Below are positions 26,580 through 36,268 of a DNA stretch of 64,000 nucleotides, in pieces. The notes beneath the pieces were generated by a model. The model was given only the letters and a program-made list of their open reading frames with translations. It searched no databases and was not told where the DNA came from. The stretch's first letter is position 1; each line of letters opens with the position of its first letter. The DNA comes from Algoriphagus ratkowskyi. GTDB taxonomy: Bacteria; Bacteroidota; Bacteroidia; Cytophagales; Cyclobacteriaceae. A program made the position numbers and the translations under genes. Location: positions 124,001 through 188,000 of the forward strand of contig NZ_MSSV01000015.1 in the NCBI RefSeq assembly GCF_002150505.1. The letters run 5' to 3'.

Positions 26580-26647
26580 GATATGAGAGTGTTTTATACT
26601 TATGACTTAAATTTATGGCATAAATATTTTAGCCAACGCATTATTAC

Positions 26648-27163
26648 ATGAAAATACTTGACCAACCGAAAGAAGGGGATTATTCAACGTTTTTCTCCAC
26701 CTATCTCAATCTAGTCTCCGGAAATAAATATGAAGAGCAGATTTTAAAACAGGCAGATTCACTTTTAGGTTTATTTCATAAAAAAGGACTGGAATGGGCT
26801 AGTACTGCCTACGAAGAAGGGAAATGGACTCCCAAAGAAGTGCTTGGTCACGTGATCGACACTGAGCGAATTATGACTTTCAGGGCACTTTGTTTTGCCA
26901 GAGGAGAGAAATCTGCCTTACCGGGTTTTGATCAGGATCCTTATGTATTGAATGCGAGATTTGGTGAGATGCAATTACACTATTTACTTGATGATCTGAT
27001 GGCTCAGCGCATAGCTTTATTATCGATGATCCGAACATTACCTGAAGACACGCTGGACTTAGTGGGTACTGCGAGTGGCAATCCTATTACGCCAAGAGCT
27101 TTATTTTGGATTATACCAGGCCATTTTGCCCATCATATGAAAATACTTGAAGAGCGTTATTAG
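26648..27163 (+). CDS. DinB family protein
   Basis: 171-residue four-helix-bundle protein of the DinB/YfiT superfamily. The three metal-binding histidines are visible: one in KEVLGHVIDTER and two in IPGHFAHHMKIL near the C-terminus. Family members include thiol S-transferases; a specific activity cannot be given. Monocistronic. Confidence 0.88.
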   Translation: MKILDQPKEGDYSTFFSTYLNLVSGNKYEEQILKQADSLLGLFHKKGLEWASTAYEEGKWTPKEVLGHVIDTERIMTFRALCFARGEKSALPGFDQDPYVLNARFGEMQLHYLLDDLMAQRIALLSMIRTLPEDTLDLVGTASGNPITPRALFWIIPGHFAHHMKILEERY

Positions 27164-27295
27164 CTTTAAAGTACCTGTGGAGAAGTGATTAAGTTCAGGT
27201 AGTTGAGCAAATAATTTGATGCATTTGATTCCCTACTTTTAGAAAAGCTGATATTCTTACTATACACTAATAGCAAGATCAAAACTGAAAATTAG

Positions 27296-27997
27296 ATGAA
27301 CCAATTTGTATACAACAGAAGTAAGCAAGTAAAGCGCGCATTCCATTCGTTTACAGAATATTGGCTAACTGATGCAAGCTTCGCGGTATTACTTCTCATA
27401 TTATTATTCACAGTTTTTGTGCTGCCTATTTTGATAGAATATGGACATGTCCATGCATTTTTTGTCAATGCTGTATTTTTGTTTCTGTTTTTCACTGGTA
27501 TTTGGTCTTCTACTAATAGACTTTTAATTGGCATAACCTCCATACTTTTTGTAACACATTTGGGGCTGAGAATCATACGGTTTTCCAATTATGATTTTGA
27601 ATTTTATCTGGCTGAGCGGATAGTAGGCATATTGAATATGATGATTTTTATATTTCTGAACACCAGACTGTTATTTAGGAATCATGAAGTGAATGTTTAT
27701 AGAGTTATTGGAGCGATCAATGTTTATTTACTCGTTGCGATTCTTGGTGCATTCCTATTTGAAATTATTTACCTCACCACTGGATCAGGAATTGGAGGGG
27801 ATTTTACCATGGTAGGATTGGACAAGGATTTTCCCCTCTATATATATTTTAGCTTGGTATCTCTTACCACTGTTGGATTTGGAGATTTATATCCTATCCA
27901 AGTGATGTCAAAGATGTTATCTGTTTTTCTTTCTACAATAGGGATCTTATATCCTGCCGTAGTGATCGCTAGACTAGTATCTTCCTCAAAAGGCTAG
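27296..27997 (+). CDS. Potassium-channel-like ion channel (Ion_trans_2)
   Basis: 233-residue inner-membrane protein with about six hydrophobic helices; the last pair flanks a pore loop with the K+ filter TTVGFGDLYP, following LYIYFSLVSL. No RCK or cyclic-nucleotide domain is attached. The N-terminal helices are not clearly voltage-sensing because regularly spaced arginines are lacking. Role: K+ flux, gating signal unknown. Monocistronic. Confidence 0.87.
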   Translation: MNQFVYNRSKQVKRAFHSFTEYWLTDASFAVLLLILLFTVFVLPILIEYGHVHAFFVNAVFLFLFFTGIWSSTNRLLIGITSILFVTHLGLRIIRFSNYDFEFYLAERIVGILNMMIFIFLNTRLLFRNHEVNVYRVIGAINVYLLVAILGAFLFEIIYLTTGSGIGGDFTMVGLDKDFPLYIYFSLVSLTTVGFGDLYPIQVMSKMLSVFLSTIGILYPAVVIARLVSSSKG

Positions 27998-28082
27998 TAA
28001 ATTGTCTCCACTTATGTAATTTTTCCTCCTCTTTTACTAAGTATTTGTAGCTTCAAAATCGAATAATTATAACCCATACTTT

Positions 28083-29564
28083 ATGAGAAAATTAAGTTTA
28101 ACACTACTCTTTTCTGTTTGTCTCTCTATTGTGATGGCACAAACGGAAAGACAAATCGAAGTGGAATCTGCTGTGGTCACTACACATACTACGACTATCA
28201 AGGGCAAAAAAGTCCCTTATACAGCTACTGCAGGTACGCAACCAGTTTGGAATGAAAAAGGCAAGCCAATCGCTTCCTTATTTTACACTTTCTATCAGCG
28301 AACGGATATCTCTGACAAGAACACCAGGCCTTTGGTGATTTCATTCAATGGAGGACCAGGTTCTGCGTCTATTTGGATGCACATAGCATACACAGGACCA
28401 GTAGTATTGAATATCGATGATGAAGGCTATCCGCTTCAGCCTTATGGCACTAAGTCAAATCCTTATTCTATCCTTGACGTAGCTGACATTATCTATGTAG
28501 ATCCTGTGAATACTGGCTTTTCTAGAATAGTAGATGAAGAAGTCGATCGTTCTACATTCTTCGGAATCAATTCTGATATAAAATATCTGGCTGATTGGGT
28601 GAATACCTTTGTTACTCGTCAGGGAAGATGGGCTTCGCCAAAATATTTGATAGGTGAAAGTTATGGCACTACTCGTGTAGCTGGCCTAGTAGCACAACTT
28701 CAAAATTCCCATTGGATGTATTTCAACGGAGTAGTATTGGTTTCTCCAACTGAAATGGGAATTGAACGTGGCGAACCAATCCATACTTCTAATTACCTGC
28801 CTTATTATGCAGCTACTGCATGGTATCACAATGCCTTAGATGCTTCTTTGCAAAGCAAGGACTTGGATGCAATTTTACCTGAGGTGGAAGCATTTACAAT
28901 AAATGAACTGATTCCAGCCGTCGTGAAGGGCGGTATGCTTACAGCTGCAGAGCGAGATGCCATCGCTACTAAATATGCGCTTTATTCTGGCTTGAGCAAA
29001 AAGGTAGTCTTGGAGCATAACCTGATGATTCCTACCAATTTCTTTTGGAAAGAGCTCCTTAGAGATAAAGGAATGACCGTGGGTAGATTGGATAGCAGAT
29101 ACAAAGGTTTTGATAATGCAGGTACAGGTTCTAGACCTGATTTTGATCCGGCTTTATCTTCATGGAATCATGCTTTTGCACCTTCGTTTCAAACGTATGT
29201 GAGAGAGCATCTTAAATTTAAAACTGACTTGACCTACAATCTTTTTGGTCCAGTACATCCTTGGAATCGCACTAATGAGACCACAGGTTATGATCTAGCT
29301 AGTGCAATGCGCCAAAATCCTTATTTGCATGTTATGACTCAGTCTGGCTATTTTGATGGTGGTACAGATTATTTTAATGCGAAATACAACCATTGGCAAA
29401 TGGATCCATCTGGAAGAATGGCAGATAGACTTACTTGGAAAGGCTACAGAAGTGGTCACATGATGTATTTGAGAGCTGAGGATTTACAGACTTCCAATGA
29501 AGACATTCGTGAGTTCATCAAAAAATCTATGGTAGCTCCTGATATGCCGGCTAAGTATAATTGA
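28083..29564 (+). CDS. Secreted S10-family serine carboxypeptidase
   Basis: 493 residues with a signal peptide (MRKLSLTLLFSVCLSIVMAQ). Alpha/beta-hydrolase with carboxypeptidase Y-type motifs: ISFNGGPGSASIWMH (oxyanion hole), IGESYGTTRVAGL (nucleophile Ser), the Asp block near SGYFDGGTDYFNAKYNHWQM, and His in YRSGHMMYLR. Full length for bacterial S10 peptidases. It would act in the periplasm or outside on peptides from the other secreted peptidases of this region. Confidence 0.92.
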   Translation: MRKLSLTLLFSVCLSIVMAQTERQIEVESAVVTTHTTTIKGKKVPYTATAGTQPVWNEKGKPIASLFYTFYQRTDISDKNTRPLVISFNGGPGSASIWMHIAYTGPVVLNIDDEGYPLQPYGTKSNPYSILDVADIIYVDPVNTGFSRIVDEEVDRSTFFGINSDIKYLADWVNTFVTRQGRWASPKYLIGESYGTTRVAGLVAQLQNSHWMYFNGVVLVSPTEMGIERGEPIHTSNYLPYYAATAWYHNALDASLQSKDLDAILPEVEAFTINELIPAVVKGGMLTAAERDAIATKYALYSGLSKKVVLEHNLMIPTNFFWKELLRDKGMTVGRLDSRYKGFDNAGTGSRPDFDPALSSWNHAFAPSFQTYVREHLKFKTDLTYNLFGPVHPWNRTNETTGYDLASAMRQNPYLHVMTQSGYFDGGTDYFNAKYNHWQMDPSGRMADRLTWKGYRSGHMMYLRAEDLQTSNEDIREFIKKSMVAPDMPAKYN

Positions 29565-29653
29565 GTATTCAGTAGCAAGTATTAAGTATCAAGAGAACAG
29601 AATGGAGAAGGTGATGGACTAAAATTGACTTGAAATCTGATCCAAAAAGTTAG

Positions 29654-29683
29654 AAAGCCGGAGATAATTCTTCGGCTTTTTTT
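29654..29683. terminator. Terminator between convergent S10 and gluQ genes
   Basis: AAAGCCG (29654-29660) / CGGCTTT (29673-29679) with extended pairing inside and seven T following on the plus strand. Confidence 0.8.
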
Positions 29684-29738
29684 ATGAAAAAGATTTATTC
29701 GCAGTAAGAAAGCGGATTTCACTGCGGACGATTTAGCT

Positions 29739-30617
29739 TTAAAGAGATAACTCGCTTTTGAAGGATTCAAAATTCTGAATTGGCTCTTTTGCTCCCATTA
29801 GTTCGCCTAAAATCTGATATACATCTGACGGTTTCTTCCCTTCATTTCTATGGTATTGAATAGAATTAGCACCTTCAGTCTTCGAGAGCTTTTTGTTTTT
29901 GGGACCTTTCAATAGCGCATGATGATGAAAAGTAGCTTTCTGGAAGGAGGTAAGATCGAGTCCATTTGCTACGATTTGCTGATCCAAAGTCGATCCCAGC
30001 AAATCAAGGCCTCTCACCACCAAATCAACTCCATAGTGTACATCGTCTATAACTGAGGTGAGTTGATATGCTGGAAGCTTGTCTTTCTTTCTGACAATGA
30101 AAAAAGCCGAGTCTTCAGGAAGAGTATAGGATTTCAGACCTTGTAAATAGGTTTTGATCTTGATGAAATCAGTGTCGAAGGTATCCATTCGCCAGCACGT
30201 GTCAATTCTTTCCAATGGGATATTTCTGACTTGGCAATGTCCGAGATAATAGCCAGAGGAATCTAATTGCTGAATTTTCTTACGCGTGCAATCACAGGCA
30301 AACACTAATTTACGCTCTCGAATTTGCTCTAATGCTTCCAGATAACTGTTCATTCTATGAATTTGAGACCATTCTTGGTCGAACTCCTGCATATTTTTTG
30401 GCCCCTGGTCATAGCCGATCTCCATGAAGTCTAACATATCAAAAATATCCTGCACATATTCTGGTCTGTACCGATCCCGGTCCAGGTCATCGATTCTCAA
30501 TAATATTTTAGCTCCAGTCTTCTCTGCCAAAGCTTTTGTCACTAAAAAAGAGTAAAGATTCCCCAAGTGTAAAAAGCCGCTGGGTGTAGGGGCAAATCGT
30601 GTAAGCTTAAATTCCAT
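29739..30617 (-). CDS. gluQ: Glutamyl-Q tRNA(Asp) synthetase-like protein
   Basis: 292 residues, a truncated glutamyl-tRNA synthetase without the anticodon-binding domain. Class I motifs HLGN (in GFLHLGNLYSF) and KLSKTEG replace HIGH and KMSKS. The GluQRS zinc site is visible as CDC...YYLGHC (two Cys, Tyr, Cys). GluQ attaches glutamate to queuosine in tRNA(Asp). The alternative, a discriminating GluRS, is ruled out by length. No dksA neighbour. Monocistronic. Confidence 0.88.
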   Translation of the reverse strand: MEFKLTRFAPTPSGFLHLGNLYSFLVTKALAEKTGAKILLRIDDLDRDRYRPEYVQDIFDMLDFMEIGYDQGPKNMQEFDQEWSQIHRMNSYLEALEQIRERKLVFACDCTRKKIQQLDSSGYYLGHCQVRNIPLERIDTCWRMDTFDTDFIKIKTYLQGLKSYTLPEDSAFFIVRKKDKLPAYQLTSVIDDVHYGVDLVVRGLDLLGSTLDQQIVANGLDLTSFQKATFHHHALLKGPKNKKLSKTEGANSIQYHRNEGKKPSDVYQILGELMGAKEPIQNFESFKSELSL

Positions 30618-30653
30618 GTGGTAAAATTAGTCAGTTTAAGCTAACTTATCGAG

Positions 30654-31331
30654 ATGAAATACTCCTTGACCTTATTGACAGTGCTTTTAATGTTCAGTTC
30701 ATGTGCAACTGAAAAACTCCCAATTGATCTCACAGGGGAGGAAATGATCGAGAAATCAATCGCATTTCATGATCCTAATGGAAACTGGAAACACCTCAAA
30801 GCTACTTTTGTGCTAGAAGATAGTTTGCCTGCGCCTAGATCTTCCAGAAGCTATAGTTTTTCACTGGATAATTCTCAATCAAGGATGGCTTATAAAATTG
30901 ACGGAATTAGCTACGTAGTCCAGAATGATTCACTAGATGTGGAAATGGGAGATATGTCCTTGGAGCGTGCGTTGCGGAGTAGGAATTATTACACCTTTCT
31001 TTGGGGTCTACCGATGAAATTACATGATTCCGGAACTACCATTGATGCTTTAACCACTATGGAGGAGTTAGATGGCGTTGCCTATCACGTGGTGCGAGTT
31101 CCTTATGAGAAAGACATTTGGTATTTCTACATGGAGCCTGAAAGCTATAGAATGGCCGCATATAAATTCTATCAAGATGAGCCAAATCAAAAAGGTGAAA
31201 TTATTTATTTAGAAGGTATTACTGAATTTGAAGGAATGAAAATCCCAGCAAATCGTACGTGGTACAGAACTGAAACACCAGAATTTTTGGGTACCGATAA
31301 GCTTATTAGAATTGAATCATTGGGTAATTAG
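30654..31331 (+). CDS. DUF6503-like lipoprotein
   Basis: 225 residues; lipobox FSSC (Cys17). The mature part is beta-rich, with SIAFHDPNGNWKHLKATFVL near the start and the terminal block GMKIPANRTWYRTETPEFLG. This pattern is that of Bacteroidota DUF6503 outer-envelope proteins, possibly LolA-like in fold, role unknown. Divergent from gluQ (36-bp gap). Confidence 0.75.
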   Translation: MKYSLTLLTVLLMFSSCATEKLPIDLTGEEMIEKSIAFHDPNGNWKHLKATFVLEDSLPAPRSSRSYSFSLDNSQSRMAYKIDGISYVVQNDSLDVEMGDMSLERALRSRNYYTFLWGLPMKLHDSGTTIDALTTMEELDGVAYHVVRVPYEKDIWYFYMEPESYRMAAYKFYQDEPNQKGEIIYLEGITEFEGMKIPANRTWYRTETPEFLGTDKLIRIESLGN

Positions 31332-31410
31332 GCATTTTTCAGCTTAGGTTAAGTTTCTTTAACTCCATAAAATTCAAAAACCGAGGAATCCCTACCTACT
31401 TTTGAGCTGC

Positions 31411-32148
31411 ATGAGATTCAGACTCCTAATACTACTTTGTTTTGCTTTTCTCCCGTCTTTAATGGCTCAAAGCACTTATTCGGGCAATGTGCTCGATGCA
31501 AATGATAAGATGTATCTCGAAGGGGTGTCTGTGGAAGTAATAGGAACTGATCAATTGCAAATTACCAATGCCAGAGGCTATTTTTCTGTGAAAGGAGTAA
31601 TTGGAGACACCTTGCGTTTGTCCTATCCTGGTTTCTTGGAGCAAAAAATTGTTTTGGCTGAAGAGACATTTTTATTACTTCAAATTCAGGATAGAGCTAG
31701 GTTGCTACCCACTTTTGAAGTCAAATCTGAACCGTATTCTTTTCGATTCAAAGACGGAAAACTAACCCTAATTGATCCAGATGAAGAAGTAGCAACATCG
31801 ATTAAAAGTGGAATTACTGCGGGGTATTTAAATTCGCCAAATTTGACTGGGGGAGTAGCTATTGCAGGAGTATTGTCTTCTCTCACTAAACGAGCTAGAC
31901 AAGAACGAGAATACCAGAAGAAACTGGAGTGGCTCAGTAGAAGGGCTGGATATTATGCAGTAGTTGACTCAGACACCATCCGTCAGAACCTAATGGTGAA
32001 ATATCAATTGCAGCGATCGGAATGGGATAAATTAATCATTCGCTTCAATGAAGGGAATGCATATCACGAGTTTTTGGATTGGTCAAAGGACCGAGTCTAT
32101 TCCACACTTAGCGAGTTTATTAAGCGCGAAAGTGACTGGATAAATTAG
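31411..32148 (+). CDS. CarboxypepD_reg-like domain protein
   Basis: About 245 residues from the ATG at 31,411 (a TTG at 31,402 would add three). Signal peptide ends near LMAQ. Residues about 22-110 form a carboxypeptidase-regulatory-like beta-sandwich: YSGNVLDANDKMYLEGVSVE, then ITNARGYFSVKGVIGDTLRL with SYPGF. The C-terminal half is charged and helical with no known domain. Secreted; role unknown, possibly envelope assembly. Ends 81 bp before the response-regulator remnant. Confidence 0.78.
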   Translation: MRFRLLILLCFAFLPSLMAQSTYSGNVLDANDKMYLEGVSVEVIGTDQLQITNARGYFSVKGVIGDTLRLSYPGFLEQKIVLAEETFLLLQIQDRARLLPTFEVKSEPYSFRFKDGKLTLIDPDEEVATSIKSGITAGYLNSPNLTGGVAIAGVLSSLTKRARQEREYQKKLEWLSRRAGYYAVVDSDTIRQNLMVKYQLQRSEWDKLIIRFNEGNAYHEFLDWSKDRVYSTLSEFIKRESDWIN

Positions 32149-32229
32149 ACTTTTCCCGCCTAAATCATTCACTTTTTTGAATAATAGGTGAAAAATATAA
32201 TTCCCAATCAAGCTACCTAGTTTATTAGG

Positions 32230-32316
32230 ATGAAGAATATTCTGGTCGTAGAAGACAATGTGGAACTTGCAAATGATATTGTGCACTATCTTTCAGGCGA
32301 AAACTATCAACTATGA
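32230..32316 (+). pseudogene. Remnant of a response regulator (receiver N-terminus)
   Basis: 28 codons starting MKNILVVEDNVELAND and ending YLSGENYQL before TGA. This is the first beta strand, acidic pair and first helix of an OmpR-type receiver domain; the phosphoacceptor Asp, the rest of the receiver and the DNA-binding domain are gone. The final TGA overlaps the ATG of the next gene as ATGA. The simplest reading is a deletion that removed the rest of the regulator (and perhaps a histidine kinase) and joined the stub to the receptor gene. Confidence 0.8.
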
Positions 32317-34718
32317 AGTTTAAAACCTTTTTTCTGATTACTTTCTTCGCTTCTCATGCTGTTTTCGGCCAAGAAACTAATGTAAAGCTGTCAGGGAAAA
32401 TTACGAACAAAGCTTCTCAGGAAGCTTTGTCTTATGTTAACATAGTACTAAGAACATCAGTAGATTCGACTTTCGTTACTGGTGCAATTTCTGATGAAGC
32501 TGGACTTTTTACGCTTTCGGATGTCCCACCTGGAAATTATGAATTGGAAGCAAGCTTTATAGGATTTGAAACTGTTCGGAAAGAGGTGTACGTAGGTTCA
32601 AGTTCTCCGTTTTTAAATATTGGCGAGGTCGCATTGTCTGCCTCATTCCAAGAGTTAGGTACAGTAGAAGTAATAGGACAATTGGAGGAGGTCAGTGCCA
32701 AAATGGACAAGAAAACCTACGATTTGGGACAAAACATAAGCCAAAGCGGGGGCTCAGTTCTTCAAGCCATGTCCAACTTGCCGGGCGTGACTGTCCAAGA
32801 GGGGAAAGTGCAGATTCGTGGAAATGATCGCATAGCCGTGTTGATCGACGGAAAGCAGACTGCTTTGACTGGATTTGGGAATCAAACGGGCCTTGACAAT
32901 TTACCGTCTTCAGCAGTGGAGCGAATCGAAATCATCAATAATCCCTCAGCAAAATTCGATGCCAACGGTAATGGCGGCATCATCAATATTATTCTCAAGA
33001 AAGAAAAGCAGGAAGGATTTAATGGAAAAGTGGGTCTGGCAATAGGTGTGGGAGCTCTTTGGGAAAAGCAGGCAAATCTTCCAGGAATCAGAACTCAATA
33101 CCAAGGCACACCGAAAATCAATCCTTCCCTTTCTCTTAATTACCGGAAGAAGGATGTGAATTTTTTCTTTTCGGCTGATAATCTCTATACAGAGACTTTG
33201 AACAAAAATGAGTATATCACCCGTAATTATGATGACGGAACTGTCATTCATCAGCAGTTAAAACGAAACAGAAACACAAACTTCCTAACCACCAGAGCAG
33301 GAATGGATTGGACGATAGATTCTCAAAATACCTTGACAATATCTGGGCTTTTCGGAAGTGAAAAAATTATAGATAGGGGTGACCAGCCATTTTATAATGG
33401 AGATTTTTCTGAACGGTTGAGACTTTGGCAGTTTCTGGAAGACGAGTTAAAAACTACCGTGATGGCGACTGTAGCTATAAAGCATAATTTTATAGATCCG
33501 GGTCGCAGCCTTTCCGCCGGTTTGAATTACACTTTTCACAGAGAAGATGAGCAGTATTTTTTCACCAATACACTTCCAGAATATACTGGTGAAGAAGCTT
33601 TCAAATTGCTCTCGGATGAAAATGTAGTGGATGTAACCCTTGACTATGTACAGCCTTTGAAAAATGGCAGACTGGAAACTGGAATGAAATTCCGAAGTCG
33701 TTGGATTCCTACCAACATGCAATTTTTTCCAAGTGAGAACTCGCCAATTGATTCACTGGCTGGAGGAGCTGCGACATACAAAGAAATAATTCCGGCAGTT
33801 TATGGCAATTATGTTTTTGAGTCCAAAAAATGGGATGCTGAAATAGGACTAAGATTAGAATACTTTAAACTCAATTATGATGTAAATCCAAATCACCCAA
33901 CTTATAAAAGTGATGGTAATACCTATTTCCAGCCATTTCCGAATACCAGAGTTTCTTATAAACTCAATGAGCTGAATAAGCTGACGGTATCCTATAACCG
34001 AAGGGTGGATCGGCCAAACGAAGTGGATATACGAATTTTTCCAAAGTACGATGATGCCGAGATTATCAAGGTGGGAAATCCCGCATTGAAACCCCAATTT
34101 ACAAATTCGTTTGAACTAGGTTGGAAGACGACTTGGTCCAGCGGATCGCTGTATTTGGCAATTTATCACCGCAGTGTAGATGGAACTATTACTCGGATAT
34201 CCACCACATTTGGGGACAATAAATTGATCTATGCCATTTTTCAAAATGCCGGAAAAAGCTACAATTCTGGCTTCGAGATAATTTGGGATCAGGATGTGAA
34301 TGATTGGTACTCTTTTGATCTTAATCTGAATGGATATCATAATCAGATCGACGCCTTCACCGTGGAGAATCTCTATCCTGAGGCGCACACACTCACAATA
34401 GACAAGCAGGAAATTTTCTCAGGAAATGCAAAATGGAACTCCAAATTCAGGTTTTCAGAGAATTTCACGGGGCAATTGTCGGCCATTTATTTAGCAAAGG
34501 ATATTATCCCCCAAGGCGTAATCCAAGCTAGATTCACGCTGGATATGGGAATTAAGAAAGTGATCCAAAATGGCAACGGAGAGCTTTACTTCAATGCTAC
34601 TGACTTGCTAAATACCATGGTAATCAAGAAAAACATTGATGGAAGTGACTTCAGCTACACAAGCGCTGATTACTATGAAACGCAGGTGTTTCGGTTAGGA
34701 TATAATTATAAATTTTAA
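32313..34718 (+). CDS. Outer-membrane beta-barrel family protein (TonB-dependent-receptor-like)
   Basis: 801 residues. Signal peptide ends near VFGQ (residue 19). Residues about 24-112 form a CarboxypepD_reg-like domain (LSGKITNKASQEALSYVNIV). A plug domain follows at about 115-230 with ALQAMSNLPGVTVQEGKVQI and NNPSAKFDANGNGGIINIIL, then a large beta-barrel of the OMP_b-brl_3 type ending in VFRLGYNYKF with a terminal Phe, the outer-membrane insertion signal. Such proteins lack a SusD partner and their substrates are unknown. Expression may once have been tied to the lost two-component system directly upstream. Confidence 0.92.
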   Translation: MKFKTFFLITFFASHAVFGQETNVKLSGKITNKASQEALSYVNIVLRTSVDSTFVTGAISDEAGLFTLSDVPPGNYELEASFIGFETVRKEVYVGSSSPFLNIGEVALSASFQELGTVEVIGQLEEVSAKMDKKTYDLGQNISQSGGSVLQAMSNLPGVTVQEGKVQIRGNDRIAVLIDGKQTALTGFGNQTGLDNLPSSAVERIEIINNPSAKFDANGNGGIINIILKKEKQEGFNGKVGLAIGVGALWEKQANLPGIRTQYQGTPKINPSLSLNYRKKDVNFFFSADNLYTETLNKNEYITRNYDDGTVIHQQLKRNRNTNFLTTRAGMDWTIDSQNTLTISGLFGSEKIIDRGDQPFYNGDFSERLRLWQFLEDELKTTVMATVAIKHNFIDPGRSLSAGLNYTFHREDEQYFFTNTLPEYTGEEAFKLLSDENVVDVTLDYVQPLKNGRLETGMKFRSRWIPTNMQFFPSENSPIDSLAGGAATYKEIIPAVYGNYVFESKKWDAEIGLRLEYFKLNYDVNPNHPTYKSDGNTYFQPFPNTRVSYKLNELNKLTVSYNRRVDRPNEVDIRIFPKYDDAEIIKVGNPALKPQFTNSFELGWKTTWSSGSLYLAIYHRSVDGTITRISTTFGDNKLIYAIFQNAGKSYNSGFEIIWDQDVNDWYSFDLNLNGYHNQIDAFTVENLYPEAHTLTIDKQEIFSGNAKWNSKFRFSENFTGQLSAIYLAKDIIPQGVIQARFTLDMGIKKVIQNGNGELYFNATDLLNTMVIKKNIDGSDFSYTSADYYETQVFRLGYNYKF

Positions 34719-34724
34719 TACTAT

Positions 34725-35231
34725 TTAAGCTTTCCTCTTGAAAGACCAAGTTACATAGAATCGTGCTACCTCTTCTCCCTGTGGGTTTTTACCACTGGAA
34801 ACCATCGTCAATTTCCCGGTATCATTTGGCCGTAAGGATTCAATCAGTGTAAACAGTTCCTGCCCTTGTTCGCAGGTGAATGTGATGGTTTGATTAGCTT
34901 TTTTAAAGTATTCCGCCCTGAAATCCACCACGAGCATGGAGTATTTTCCTTGACCGCTAATAGCTAATTGACAAAGTGCACCAGTGCTCAATTCTGCTGC
35001 GCCAGCCATTGCGGCGAAATATATTGATTTGAAAGGATTCTGAGTTCTCCAAGAATATGGGATAGTCACCACACATTTCTCAGCATCTAATATTTTTATT
35101 CTAAACTTCCAAAAGATTGCTGAGGGAAGCTTAATTAACATTCCAAACCAAAAATATAGCGGATTGCTCATTTTTTTTTGATAAGCTAATGCATCCGGAT
35201 TTAAAGCGATTTGGGATTCTTTAGTTTTCAT
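34725..35231 (-). CDS. DUF4442 family protein (hotdog-like)
   Basis: 168 residues. The central block FKSIYFAAMAGAAELSTGAL followed by VVDFRAEYFKKA fits DUF4442, a relative of the PaaI-type hotdog thioesterases. Substrate unknown. Converges on the outer-membrane receptor with 6 bp between stops; divergent from the M48 gene. Confidence 0.87.
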   Translation of the reverse strand: MKTKESQIALNPDALAYQKKMSNPLYFWFGMLIKLPSAIFWKFRIKILDAEKCVVTIPYSWRTQNPFKSIYFAAMAGAAELSTGALCQLAISGQGKYSMLVVDFRAEYFKKANQTITFTCEQGQELFTLIESLRPNDTGKLTMVSSGKNPQGEEVARFYVTWSFKRKA

Positions 35232-35311
35232 GTTTTTCAGAATGAAATCTTAAAGTAGTGAAAATTGCATTCTGGTATCCAATTTGAAACTACTGAAGAA
35301 AAAAAACCACC

Positions 35312-36106
35312 ATGAAAAAAATAGCAATTTTGTTTTGTACAGGATTATTTATGTATTCCTGTGCTACAGTGCCGCTAACAGGTAGAAATCAATTATCACT
35401 TGTGTCATCTTCAGAGATTCAACCTATGGTAGATGACCAATATAATCAGGTTCTTAAGGAAGATAAGGTAGTAACTAGCTCGGCTGATGGGCAAAAGGTG
35501 CTCAGAGTGGGGAATCGCATGGCTAAGGCTGTGGAAAGTTATTTGATCTCTCAGGGATTTCAAGAGCTAGCAGATTCTTTTGAATGGGAATTCAATCTGT
35601 TGGAAAGTGATCAAGTGAATGCTTGGTGTATGCCAGGAGGAAAAGTAGCATTCTATACTGGTATTATGCCCCTTACCCAAACAGAAACTGGTATAGCAGT
35701 AGTAATGGGTCATGAGATAGCACATGCAGTGGCTTCTCATTCTGCAGAAAGAATGTCAACTGGAATGCTTACTAACCTAGGAGTAAGTGCATTGTCATCT
35801 GCATTGGGACAAAATCCATCTATGACTCAGCAGATTTTATTACAATCCGTGGGTATTGGAAGTCAACTAGGAACGCTGAAATTCTCAAGGCAGCATGAGT
35901 TGGAAGCTGATGAAATGGGATTAATTTTTATGGCAATTGCTGGTTACGATCCTAGAGAAGCACCGATTTTCTGGACAAGGATGCTTGAAAAAGAAAATGG
36001 AGCGGCTCCACCAGAGTTTCTTTCAACTCACCCTGCATCTCAGACGAGAATAAGTAAGTTGAATAGCAACATGCCTAAAGCCTTAACTTTTTACAAAGGG
36101 AAATAA
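35312..36106 (+). CDS. M48-family metallopeptidase lipoprotein (BepA/Oma1-like)
   Basis: 264-residue envelope protease; lipobox MYSC (Cys17). Zinc motif GHEIAHAVASHSAERM (His134, Glu135, His138) and third ligand in RQHELEADEMGLIFMA. The short form without TPR domain is common in Bacteroidota. Related enzymes degrade misassembled outer-membrane proteins. Monocistronic. Confidence 0.93.
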   Translation: MKKIAILFCTGLFMYSCATVPLTGRNQLSLVSSSEIQPMVDDQYNQVLKEDKVVTSSADGQKVLRVGNRMAKAVESYLISQGFQELADSFEWEFNLLESDQVNAWCMPGGKVAFYTGIMPLTQTETGIAVVMGHEIAHAVASHSAERMSTGMLTNLGVSALSSALGQNPSMTQQILLQSVGIGSQLGTLKFSRQHELEADEMGLIFMAIAGYDPREAPIFWTRMLEKENGAAPPEFLSTHPASQTRISKLNSNMPKALTFYKGK

Positions 36107-36190
36107 GCATTATAATACTGATTTTAAAAAGTTATCATAATAAGACTTGGCTCAAAATCGTGGGAGGTTAAAGAGTTAGTCGCATTGGAG

Positions 36191-36220
36191 AAAGAGCTCG
36201 GTATAAAGCCGGGCTCTTTC
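36191..36220. terminator. Terminator between convergent M48 and GDPD genes
   Basis: AAAGAGCTCGG (36191-36201) / CCGGGCTCTTT (36209-36219), an 11-bp stem with one mismatch and A/T flanks on both sides. Confidence 0.85.
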
Positions 36221-36268
36221 TATTTAGTCTAGTGCCACATTCGGGAATTATTCCACTCTGTCGAATAA

